Below, piece after piece: positions 1 to 10,538 of a DNA stretch of 64,000 nucleotides. Every line of letters starts with the position of its first letter. Within the stretch, counting starts at the first letter, position 1. The position numbers and the translations under genes are program-made. The notes under the pieces are model-generated. The model worked only from the letters and a program-made list of their open reading frames with translations. It was not told where the DNA came from and searched no databases. Source of the DNA: Nymphaea colorata. Its lineage: Eukaryota > Streptophyta > Magnoliopsida > Nymphaeales > Nymphaeaceae. Location of the stretch: positions 18,412,802 to 18,476,801 of the forward strand of contig NC_045145.1 of the NCBI RefSeq assembly GCF_008831285.2. The letters are read 5' to 3'.

Positions 1-3000
1 GTTGGGCCATTACCTCACAAAAGGCAGCAGCATGTGTTTGCATGTTGTTAGGAGGTTTGTACCTTTTAGTTTTTTGTGATCAGCCCGTTACACTTAACGT
101 GCCTGCCGCATGAAAGAAAAAAACTTGGGGGAGCCCAGATTAACATGCCTTAACACGAAGGGAAATTGTTGGTCTTGGAAATTATTTGATTTCTCATACG
201 AACAAAGCCAACTTTCTATAAGGACAAATATCTTCCTGATTTGAACACGAAGGAACCAAAGGATAGCTCATTCATGAGTTCGACATTAATATCAACTTGT
301 ATCCATTCTGGAACTTCATAAATTGGTAAATTCAGTACCAAATTTATTTGTTGTGATACATGCTCTGCAACACACTTATGAACCGTGAAAGGATGAAAAG
401 CTGCCTCTTCTCAGAGAAATCCGGATTACAAGGTTAAGTAATTTAATTATGTGCAAACAAGCTTATCAAAGCACCTAAGGAACAGACAGTGCTCTATATC
501 TTTGGTTGCAAGTCTCTCCTAAAAAGAAGACTTCTTCTAAGTGGAATGTTTCTGGGAGATCCTGAACTAATAGGATAGAAAATTTAGCTGCTTTATGTGA
601 CACTTGTTCTGGGATTTTATTTTGGTAACTTCAGATTGGAAGACGCTTGTTGGATTGTAAATGCTGCAAGATCTTTTTTAATCTAAAAGTACTTGTTTTG
701 GTTAAGCGGCTACCACAAGTTTGCCATGCCATAGTGAACTACCTCATGAGTTGCAGTTGTGGGCTGACTAAAAGTATCGTGAGCAATTGCTTTACCCTTT
801 CCGATTTTCATTGCTGTGCACTTTTTATCTTTTTGGCAGATTGCGGCTAGTTGGAATGATGCATGTTATGAAGGTTTTTGGTGAACATGCATAGATCTGG
901 ACACTTGTAGTTGCCTCCAAGTGTTTCTGTTCACCTGTGCCATGTGGATGCAGACCAAATACAGGGATTCTGCTTTTCTGATGAAGTTTGCAAAATAGTT
1001 TCTATGTGGGGGTCATAGTACAGGAGTCGAAGTGGAGACCTAATGATTGTTAAATACCGTAATTCATCGTTGAACACCGAAAGGAGGTATATGGGGCCTA
1101 CAGTTTATGTGAAAGCCCTGTAGACAAATATTTTCCATCCACAGTATCAGTTGTTGAAATGAAAGCATAATGGCCATCGAATTTCAAGTATGAATCTGGT
1201 TTAACATCAGGCATGCTACCTTTCTCTGTTGCTATGGCCTACTTTTCTCGAATGATGTTGCTATAGCATACAGCTCCCACAAATGATATCTTGTTTCTTC
1301 ACCGAGATATCTTACAAATTAGAGACAATAGATTGTGGATGGTCCGCGGTACTTTGGAGCTCATTGGCCAACAAGAGCTCTGACACCTGGTTAAGTGACT
1401 TGTATTTAGTCTTTCTACTTGAAGGAGGTCACGAGTCCAACATCACTACTATTCACTCGGTATGTTACAAATTAGATACATAGACTGTGGATGGTTCGCA
1501 TTATTTAGGATCAATTTATTTTCCATCATCTTACAGCTTAGATAATAAGAGCCCTGTATACCTGGTTGACCGACTTCTCTTCAGACTTTCAATTTGGAGG
1601 TCAGTAGTCCAATAGTGTCTACACCTGAGGTTCATGTTTTTGCATGATCTACTTTGTGTACAATTTCCTTAGCATAGGTAATAACTCATCACACTCTCAT
1701 GCAGGCACACACACACACACACAAATATGGCCAGACTTGAACTTTGGATCTATACCTAAATGGCTTGAATCTGCCAATATCTGAAATTCCACTTCTTTTG
1801 GCTGGCCTGAGAATGGAAATAAAACTTTCATATTTGGGTTGAAAATTTAGGTGGAGAGGTTTTTTCACATTGAGTTTATCAAGCTAAACAACGATTGATT
1901 AATATTCAGATTTGGGTTTGGTTTATTTAGGGTCCGTTTGATGGGTTGGAAATGTGGAATTGGAAATATATTTTCAGAAATATATTTCTTGGAAAAATGG
2001 AATGAGAAAACTATTTTCGATTTCTATTTTACTGTGTGTGTGATGACTGAAAAATATATTTTCAGGAATATATTTATGTGTTTGATGGTAAAAAAACATA
2101 TTTCCAGATTTCCAGAAATATATTTCTGGGCATTGTTGAGATGGATAGAGGTAGACATGAAAGCGTCTGATAGATAATCAGATTGCAATCCACATTGAGT
2201 TTGAATTTTATTTAAATGGAGTCTCAAGGTAACAGATGCTTTAATGATGACGCTAAGTATGTCTGAGTAGTCTTTTGTGTCAGAAATTTTTTGGTATTAT
2301 TAAAGGTCGGAAGCTAGTTAGTGAATAAAAATGTGATGCACGAGCTCTTTAGGCAATGATCTTTGCACTTAGTTTTAGGGAATGAGCTTTGATTCATACG
2401 GTTTCTAACATATAAATATGTTTGTTGGTTGCTTCACCGATAGACAAACCACGTTGCACCAAAGATTAATGAGACGAAGTATTTTCACAAGAAAATGTTT
2501 CCTAGTGTTTAAGCTTTACTAAATAAACTCATGGCTGCCAGTGAATAAAAAAGATATGAAGAGCAGCACACGAAGCGGAGGTGGGTAAGTACATGTTTTG
2601 GAGATTTTTTAGTTTAAAAAGGTGATGTGATTCAGAAAGCAGTTTGGGGTTCGAAGTAAATCAAAATGGAGGAAACAGGTTTCAAGGAAGATAAATAGGT
2701 TTCTTGCTACTATGAATAAGCCTTGTAGAATGTTATGACAACACGTCAAAGTTATACCTTCTGTAACGCAAACCTACAACCGACTTTTTTGACATTACAT
2801 ATTAGATCTAGCAAACGTCAAGTAAAGTTGGATGGTATCTTTTGTTGCACCAAATGTTTAATCAAGTTTGTCAAAGCGGATAAACTACCTAATTTCCCCT
2901 TCTCTTTTTAGTTTGAGTTTATTGTATTTAAATCGGCTAACCGCATAAACAGAGACTCAGGTTCAAACTCAGTTTGGTACACAAGGCCCAAGGGGAATAA

Positions 3001-3573
3001 CAAAAAGAAAAAAACAAAATTGTTCTATGTTAGACATCACCAATCCCATCATGTCATAAAAAGAAGCCTTCTTTGTTCCACCAGTTACAGTTCTGGGAGA
3101 GGTGGGATCGAAGTCCCAACCCAAAATTGTGGTTGCATCTGATGCATATTTTCCGAGCAATTTGTTACGTATACGGATCCGATTGCGCTGGAAATAAATG
3201 TGACCAAGTCTACAGAGATCTAGGCAACCCATATCATATTTCAGCACTGGGCCGATCCCAAACTTGTTTTACGTGTTCATTTGAGAATCGACACGCCGGG
3301 CCCATCGTTTCGAGGCCTCGCAAATGCGAAACCGGAGCCACAAACGGCTCATTCAGATCAATCTAGTTTTGATAATCCCGATCCGTTATGGGGTTAAGAT
3401 TTGGACACTGCTCATACCCCGACACCCTTGTCCGTCCCAAGATTATTCTTCTTTCTTCCTCTTCTTTGGTTTTGTTTCCTTCTATTTCCATGGATTTGTT
3501 CTTCTAGTATCCGTTTTCCTAATTTTTTGCTTCTTGTATTGTGTCGTACCAATCTTTTGTAGGTTGGAATCAG
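1..3573. other. 5' flank of mTERF copy 1; left part of tandem duplication unit A
   Basis: I see no protein-coding gene here. The stretch is homologous along most of its length to 5695–8971, which precedes the second mTERF copy. For example, the text near 11–60 matches 5705–5760, and 2950–3570 matches 8350–8970. It is the upstream half of a tandem segmental duplication. A short (CA)n run lies at about 1705–1722. An AT-rich block at about 1928–2128 is present only in this copy. The last 150 bases are pyrimidine-rich and resemble a 5' leader. The short open frames here have no family features. Confidence 0.6.
1928..2128. mobile_element. Candidate MITE or insertion present only in duplication unit A
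   Basis: Unit A and unit B (about 7690–7770) align on both sides of this block: a GATTTGGGTTTGG-type stretch on the left and GTAGACATGAAA on the right. About 200 bases are present only in A. The block is AT-rich and full of small palindromes of the AATATATTT and GAAATATATTTC type, and it begins with GGGTCCGTTTGATGGG, a kind of start seen in plant MITEs. I could not find a clean matching terminal inverted repeat or target duplication. It may therefore be an insertion in A or a deletion in B. Confidence 0.35.
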
Positions 3574-4758
3574 ATGAGTTTCCTTAGTCGACAATGGATC
3601 ATCAGAAGTGCACAGAACGCCACCATTGTTTCTGCTTGCAGGGGGCGTTTTCTGCTTTCGTTTTCGATCACCACAATCCCTGAAAGGGATCCTTCATCTT
3701 CAATAACACCTCCTGTCGACTGCCCATCATCCGAAATGGTGAGCTACCTCACAAACTCGTGTGGGTTGTCTACAGAAGTGGTCACAGTCATATGCAAAAA
3801 GTTGGGAAGCAGGGGTCGCGCTCACAACGCGAGGAAAGTCATAAATTTTTTGAGAGAGAGCGGTTTCACGGACACCCACATCAGGAAAACCATCTCTCGC
3901 AATCCTTATGTGCTAGTGGCGAAGCTAGAGAAGACGGTAATGCCTAAGGTAAGGGCTTTCCTTGACTGGGGCCTCTCTGGCGCTGATGTTGGTCGCATTG
4001 TCGCCGCAAGATCGGGCATTTTCCACATCAACTTCGAGAGGAAGGTAGTGCCAGTAGTTGATAAGCTCAGAGATCTCATTCCCCAAGACGAGAGGGCGGT
4101 CAAGTCCATCAAGCGCTTCTTCTTGGGCTCATTTCTAGGGCCCGGTCTGGAGAAACGTATAGCGATCAATCTAGCGACTCTGAGAAGCCACGGTGTTCAC
4201 GAGCGATCCTTGTCGGTCATTGTGGAAAGATGGCCTGAGTTGCTCGGGCTTAACCCAAGCGCGTTCAAGAAGATGGCAAAGAAGGCCTATGAATTATGGC
4301 CCAATCACCGTTCGATCATGTTCGCTCACGCCCTCTACGCAGTCTGCTCAATGAGTGAGCCAGTGTGGGATGCCAAACTCAAGATGCTGAAGGAATTTGG
4401 ATGGACCCAGGAGGATATACTAACGGCTTTTCAGAAGACCCCGCTTTTCCTGACGATATCGGCAAGCAATCTGAAGCGGAAACTTGAGTTCTTTGTGGAG
4501 GAACTCAGCTACAAATCTTTGGAAATTGCAGCTGTCCCTCTGTTGTTGACGTTCAGCTTGGAGAAACGAGTCATTCCCCGGCTCGCTGTGATCAAATTGT
4601 TGGATTCTAAGGAAATTTTCAGGAAGAAGAGCTTCCAGACAATTTTGCATATGAAAGATGAGGAATTCCACAAGGAATTTGTGCTTAAGCATGAGGATGA
4701 ATGTCCAGACGTTCTTAAAATTTATAGTAACAGCATCAATTGCGACTCTGGTGCCTAA
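3574..4758 (+). CDS. mTERF-family protein, cluster copy 1 (intact)
   Basis: Single-exon gene of 394 aa, the usual form for the tandemly expanded plant mTERF group. mTERF proteins are helical-repeat nucleic-acid-binding proteins of mitochondria or chloroplasts that affect organelle transcription, splicing or translation. The first ~45 residues are basic and Ser-rich without many acids (MSFLSRQWIIRSAQN...), which fits an organelle transit peptide. Family motifs follow: YLTNSCGL, then repeats such as FLRESGFTDTHIRK and LEKTVMPKVRAFLDWGLS, the late block SLEKRVIPRLAVI, and the C-terminal EEFHKEFVLKHEDECPDVL. The open frame can be extended 11 codons upstream to a GTG, but the ATG at 3574 is the start conserved in copy 2 at 8972. 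Targeting and the exact role are inferred. Confidence 0.88.
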   Translation: MSFLSRQWIIRSAQNATIVSACRGRFLLSFSITTIPERDPSSSITPPVDCPSSEMVSYLTNSCGLSTEVVTVICKKLGSRGRAHNARKVINFLRESGFTDTHIRKTISRNPYVLVAKLEKTVMPKVRAFLDWGLSGADVGRIVAARSGIFHINFERKVVPVVDKLRDLIPQDERAVKSIKRFFLGSFLGPGLEKRIAINLATLRSHGVHERSLSVIVERWPELLGLNPSAFKKMAKKAYELWPNHRSIMFAHALYAVCSMSEPVWDAKLKMLKEFGWTQEDILTAFQKTPLFLTISASNLKRKLEFFVEELSYKSLEIAAVPLLLTFSLEKRVIPRLAVIKLLDSKEIFRKKSFQTILHMKDEEFHKEFVLKHEDECPDVLKIYSNSINCDSGA

Positions 4759-7700
4759 TATTGTACTTGAGTAAGGTAGAGCTAGTGTAGTGCTGCTTTA
4801 TCCGCATCTTAATTTCATTGTTTTTGGTTTTCTGCATGTGCATGTTTCTGCTGGATGAAGTTGGAAATAGTAACAAGTCATCGTGCCAAGAGCAGGTGCC
4901 ACAGGACCCTAGTTTTCGGCTGATTAGTATTTAGGTCAGCTGACACTTGTAAGAATTTGGTGTCAACTTCGAATTTTCGCCCTGGTGCGCCTTGATGCTG
5001 GAAGAGCATCCATTCCTTTGGTCAGTCCACACTTCAGCTCTCTGATAAAAGAAATCCTTTTCTTCTGTTAATGTTTCCAAACTTGCCTTCTGTGTTAACT
5101 GGTCTGTAATGATTTCACTATTACTTGCTTCCTCATGGTGGAGTTATAGCTAATCTGAACATCAGATTCGTGTAACGCAAGTGTGTTTCTTTTTCTCTGG
5201 TGCTTCTAACTGATTAATCAATGATCGTCTTGATCTGTGGTTGATCTTCGGAAATTAGACTCGTGTGTTACTATGGCCTAATGTATCGAAAAGTTGACAG
5301 AAGCGTCGGATTACTAATCCTTGGTTCAAAGTTCTGGTATTTTGAATGACGATTGCAAGAAACAAATGTCACAAAAAATTGTGCACAACCCACTGGTTAA
5401 CGCAGGTTCGAGAAGCAGTTTTGTGATTTTTCGTATAATCATATGTAATCCATTTTAGATTTTGTTATAACATCGTAGTAGAAATCTGTCACGAGCTTTA
5501 TCATGTCATAACATGTCCAGTTTCTCTTATTAGCACTCGTTTCTAAGTGCAAGGCCTTGTCAAGTGGATTTTAAAGATACTGTTTGGTACAGACTTCCCA
5601 CACTGACTTCCATGCTGGGAGCTTCAGAATGGATAAAGCTTTTGAATCATCCGAAAGTTGCCATAGGATTTGCTTTGGTGCGATTATAAAGTATGTCGGG
5701 TGACTACCTCATAAAAGGCGCAGTAGAGGCCAAATGTTTTTGTTTAAATGTTGTTTTGAGGTTTCTCCTTTTTCTGAGATAAGCAGCTCGATCTTCCATG
5801 AGCCAGCGCAGGAAAGATAAGTTTGGGGTCAGCCCTGGCCAACATGCCTTAGAAATTTTGCGAAGGATAATTGTTGGCCTTCGGATGGGTTTCAAGCGGA
5901 TGCATAGTTACTTGGATTTCTCACATGAAGAAATCCTGTTTTTCTTTTAAGCATAAATATGTTGCTTATTTGAAGCTGACGGAGGAACAAAAGGGAAGCC
6001 TCATTCATGAGCTCAAGATTAACATTAAATTATTATCAATTCTATACTTTCATTATTGGCTAATTCAGTTCCAATTCTGTTGTCAGTGAGCTCTGCAACA
6101 CACTCATGGATGGCAAAAGGATGAAAACGGCATTTACCATGAGCATCTTAGCTCTCGCAGAGAAATCCTACAGTCTTCTTGATTAACCACTGAATGCATG
6201 GTTAGATAAATCTTTTTGTATGCTAAACAAGCTTCGTCAGTGCCTAAGGAGCAAATTGTACAGCGTATATTTGATTGCAATTTGCAAACCACTCCAGAAA
6301 ATGATTTTTCCTCAGTGGGATGCATCTTAGAGATCCTGAACTAGTACAACATAAAATTTAGCTGCTTAAAGTGGCAATTGTTATGGACTTTTATTTTGGC
6401 AAGATCAGATTGGAATGCACTTGTTGGGTTGTAAATTCTGCAATATCTTTGTAACCTAAAAGTATTTGTTTCGATTAAGCAGCCACCACGCGGTTGCCAT
6501 GGCCGTAGAGAAGTACTGCTTGAGTTTTACCAGCAGGTTGGCCAAAGGCATCATGTGCAATTGCTTAACTGCTTCGTAGTTTCATTGTCGCCTACTTCTT
6601 TTTCCCTGCAGAAGATTGCTGCTAGGCCCGCTACTTAAGATGATGCATCTTGTGAAGGAATTTGATACAACATGCATCGATCTGGACACATGCAAAGTGT
6701 TTCTGTTTGCCTGTGCATATGGATTTGGCTACAGATACTTGGATTCTGCATTTTATCTGAAGTTTACAAGTTACTTTCTATACAAGGGTCATGGTACAGG
6801 AGTCAAAGTGGAGAACCTCTCTAATTATAGTTGCTAACATACCATGAAATCATCGTTGAACACAAAAAACTTTCCATCGATAGTCTCAGTAGTTGAACTG
6901 AAAGATTGTATGGGCATCGAATCTCGAGTATGAATGTGGTTCATCATCTGGAGTGCTACCTATTCTTTGCTATGCCTACTTTTCTCGAAGGGTGTTGCGA
7001 CAGCCTAACTGTTCCACGAATGATATTGTGTTTATTCTGGACTGAGTTGTCTTAAAATTACTGACCTACATTGTGGATGGCTCGATGTAATTAGAATCAA
7101 TTTCTTTTCTACCATCTTACAGCTGATTGGCCAATGGGGGCTCTGTAGACGTAGACCTGGTCAGGTAACTTGTCTTTAGATTTTCAACTTTGAGGAGGCC
7201 AACGGTCAATTCAATAAACGTTATCTTACAAATTACAGACATAGACTGTTGGCGGTTCCCAGTAACTAGGATCAATTTCTTTTCTATCATCTTACAGCTC
7301 CCTAGCTAATAAAGTTTTGTATGCCTGTTTAAGTGACTTGTCATTAGATTTTCAACTTGAAAGAGGTCAAGAGTCCAACAGCGTCAATACCTGGGATTCG
7401 TATTCTTTCATGATTTAGTTGGTGTGTATCTTTCTTTAGCTTGGGAAATCATACACAGACCTGCAGGCATGCAGGCACACCCACGAACACAAATATGGCG
7501 ATGCTTGCAGTTTGGATCTATACCTCACCGGGATGAATCTAACCAAGACCTGAAAAGCCGGTTCCTTTTGTTGGTCTTAGAACGGAATAAAAACTTTAAT
7601 ATTTAGGTTAGAAATTCAGTTGTTTTGGGATTTTCCATACCGAGTTTATCTACTAAATGACGCCTGATAAATGACAGTTGATTAATATTATGATTTGGGT

Positions 7701-8971
7701 TTGGGTTAAGGTTAGTTTAGATATGTTTTGGGCTTTTCTTAGGTGGACTCTGGTAGACATGAAAATGAGTGATTGATAATCAGATGGCGATCCAAATTGA
7801 GTCTGAACTTGTAATTTTATTTAAATTGAGCCTCAAGGTAACAGATGCTTTATTGACTATAAGAAGTATGCTCAACTAGTCTTTTATGTTGGGAAATATT
7901 TGTCACCATTGAAGGTGGAAAGCGGGTGAATGAATAAAAATGTAAATACACGCTGTATGGGAATGAGCTTTTGATCATATGGTTTCAACATGTGAACAAG
8001 ACTCTTCGTTTTTTCGGAGACTAACAATGGTTACATTAAAAAGGCTATGTAAATAGAAGAGCAGTTTGAGGTGGAAGTTAATTCGAAATGGAGGAAACAG
8101 ATCTTAATGAAATAAATGAGTTTCTTGCTGCTGTGAGTAACCTTGTAGAGTGTGTCTCTTTGTTTCGATTGAACCCGTGGAACTTCCATCTATGACCACA
8201 CCGCAGTGTTATACCTAATATCAAGCAGACACTAATATGACAGGACTGATCCTTTGCATTGGACGATAATATCTTCAATAGTACCACACATTTGAACAAG
8301 TTGGTAAAATGCTGATAAACTGCCAATTTTCCGTATTCTGTTTAGTTTGAACTTATTGGAGTTAAATCAGTTAAATGCACGAACACATTCAGATTCGGTT
8401 TGGGACAGGAAGGAAACAATAAAAATAAGCAAAATTCTCGTCCTCTAAGGTCACCACATCACGTTATTTCATAAGCACAACCCTTCTTTATTTCATCTGT
8501 TACAGTTCTACAATTTTTAGCTGCTGGGCGCGCAAAATGGGATCCAAGTCCGACCTAAAATCTAGGTGCATCTGATGCATATTGACCGAACAATTTGTTA
8601 TACATAAGAACTCGGGTTGGGCTCGAAAGAAATGCTAGCAAGTATACATTTCATATTTCAGCGTTGTGCCTATGTCAAACTCATTTTTACATTTTCATTT
8701 GGGAATTGACGCGTCCGTCCCAAACAGCTCATTTGGATTTGGAAATAATATAATTCCGCTGACCATCAATGATGGGACTATGTTTGAAACCCCCTCAGAT
8801 TCCGACCCCCTTGTCCACTCTCAGCTGCAGAGGGACGACCAATTGTGGAAGGAAGATTTGCTCTTTCTTCCTCTTATTTTGATTTTGGTTTCCTTCTTCC
8901 TCCGTGGATCTGTTCCTCTGTTAGTATCTATTCTTCCATGTGTTGCTTCTTGTTCTATATTCTGGGAGCAA
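4759..8971. other. Spacer between mTERF copies 1 and 2; upstream part of duplication unit B
   Basis: 4759–5694 is the 3' flank of copy 1. From about 5695 the sequence repeats the unit that starts at base 1, with many small indels, up to the ATG of copy 2. I found no coding gene. The open frames here are short and lack family motifs. The pyrimidine-rich leader at 8850–8960 matches 3430–3570, suggesting the promoter and leader were duplicated together with the gene. Confidence 0.6.
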
Positions 8972-10126
8972 ATGAGTTCCCTTCGACGGCAGTGGATCAT
9001 CAGACATGCACAAAACCCCACCGTTGTGCTCGTAGGGCGTTTTCTGCTTCCATTTTCGACCACCAACATCCCTGAAAGCGACTCGTCATCTTTATTAACA
9101 CCCCCTATCAACTGCCCATCACCAGAAATGGTGGATTATCTCACAAACTCATTTGGGTTGCCTTCGGTCACAGGCATATGCAGAAGATTGGGAAGCAGGG
9201 CCTGCGTTCACAAGGCGAGCAGAGTAATCGATTTCTTTAGAGAGAGCGGTTTCAAAGACGCCGACATCAAGAAAGCCATCAAACGCAATCCCCGACTTTT
9301 GGGGGCGAGGCTGGAGAAGACGGTCATGCCCAGGGTAAGGGCTTTCCTCGATTGGGGCCTCTCTGGCGTTGATATTGGTCGGGTATTCGCTACAAATCCT
9401 AATGTGCTCAATGTAAGCTTCGAGAAGAAGATAGTCCCAATAGTTAGTCAGCTTAGATCTCTCCTTCCCGACAACGAGAAGGCGGTCGGATCCATCAAGC
9501 GTTTTTTCTACTGCTCCTTTCTTGGGCAAGGTGTGGAGGAAAGGATATCCATCAATCTAGCCGCTCTGCGACGCCACGCAGTTCGGGATGGGTCGTTGTT
9601 GACCATTTTGGTGGCATGTCCGTCGCTACTGGGGTTGAGGCCGAGCTCTGTCGAGAAGATGATCGTGTAGGTCAACGAATTGGGGATAGATCAGCTTTCC
9701 CCTATGTTCCCTTATGCGCTGTACACAGTTAGCTCAATGGTTGAGTCCGTGTGTGGAATGGCAAACTGGAGGTACTGAAGGGGTTCGGATGGACTCCGGA
9801 GGACGTACTACTTGCGTTTCACAAGTACCCGCTCTTCCTGACTATATCTGCAGTCAATCTGAAGAGGAAACTCGACTTCCTTGTACCATCCTTCGACCAT
9901 TCCCGAGTATTTTTTGTACAGCATGGAAAGGAGAATCAAGCCCCGTCTCTCTGTTATCAGGATCTTGGATTCTAAGAAGCTTGTCAGCAGGAAGAAGACT
10001 GTCCTGACGCTTTTGCATATGAAAGACGAAGAATTCTACCAAGAATTCGTGCTTAAGCATAAGGATAAATGTCCAGAAGTTGATGAGGCTTATAGCACGA
10101 CCATCAATGGTGACAGTGATGCATAA
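8972..10126 (+). pseudogene. mTERF-family pseudogene, cluster copy 2
   Basis: Close paralogue of copy 1, aligned from the first Met (MSSLRRQWIIRHAQN) to the C-terminus, ending at TAA 10124–10126. Three lesions are visible. An in-frame TAG at 9668–9670 follows EKMIV, where copy 1 reads on through YELWP. A two-base gain lies near 9748–9752, after which the frame carrying VWNGKLEVLKGFGWTPEDV takes over. A short deletion with a frame change lies near 9880–9900, where copy 1 has about a dozen residues including EELSYKSLEIAA. The last ~75 residues (MERRIKPRLSVI... to FVLKHKDKCPEV) are well kept, so the decay looks fairly recent. A truncated protein of 232 aa from 8972–9670 could still be made if the gene is transcribed. 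Confidence 0.88.
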
Positions 10127-10151
10127 AAACTTATGTACCTGAAGAAGGTAG

Positions 10152-10506
10152 AGGTAATTCATGTCTAAACGAAGCTTAGGTCCATATACAAATGAATTCT
10201 TGCTCATGCATCATAATTGTTCCTTATCAATTGTGATCATTACATTTAATAGAAATTTGCTGAGCTATAAAAATTATTAAAATTTGTGTACATGTGGCAC
10301 AATATATTTATCAAGTTGTATATATGTCCATTCTTGATAGAGAAATAAAGCACGCTGAATTCTTCTCGCTCATTTTGCTCTGCACCTTTCTTCCTATTTT
10401 TACCGAGTCTTGTTTTATCATATGCGTCATTCTTGTTTTATCATATGCGTCATTTTTCATCCGACTACCATTTATGATTTTTCTCTTTGATCCTAGGTTT
10501 CTTACA
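10152..10506 (+). repeat. Left LTR of the copia element
   Basis: Matches 16955–17295 over nearly its full length, including TCCATATACAAATGAATTCT, ATTCTTGATAGAGAAATAAA and the final TTTCTTACA. It contains a perfect 23-bp tandem duplication (10408–10430 and 10431–10453) that the right LTR lacks, so this arose after insertion. The exact 5' edge is uncertain by several bases because the usual TGTTGAG start is eroded. Confidence 0.8.
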
Positions 10507-10518
10507 TGGTATTATACC
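10507..10518 (+). other. Eroded primer-binding site of the copia element
   Basis: TGGTATTATACC begins directly after the left LTR. Plant copia elements normally have TGGTATCAGAGC here, complementary to initiator Met-tRNA. The first six bases fit and the rest is diverged. Confidence 0.55.
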
Positions 10519-10538
10519 TCATCTTTTGTAGTCTTGGG

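Noticed and set aside
3541-3573. GTG-initiated extension of mTERF copy 1
   Set aside because: Plants rarely start at GTG, and the ATG at 3574 aligns with the start of copy 2.
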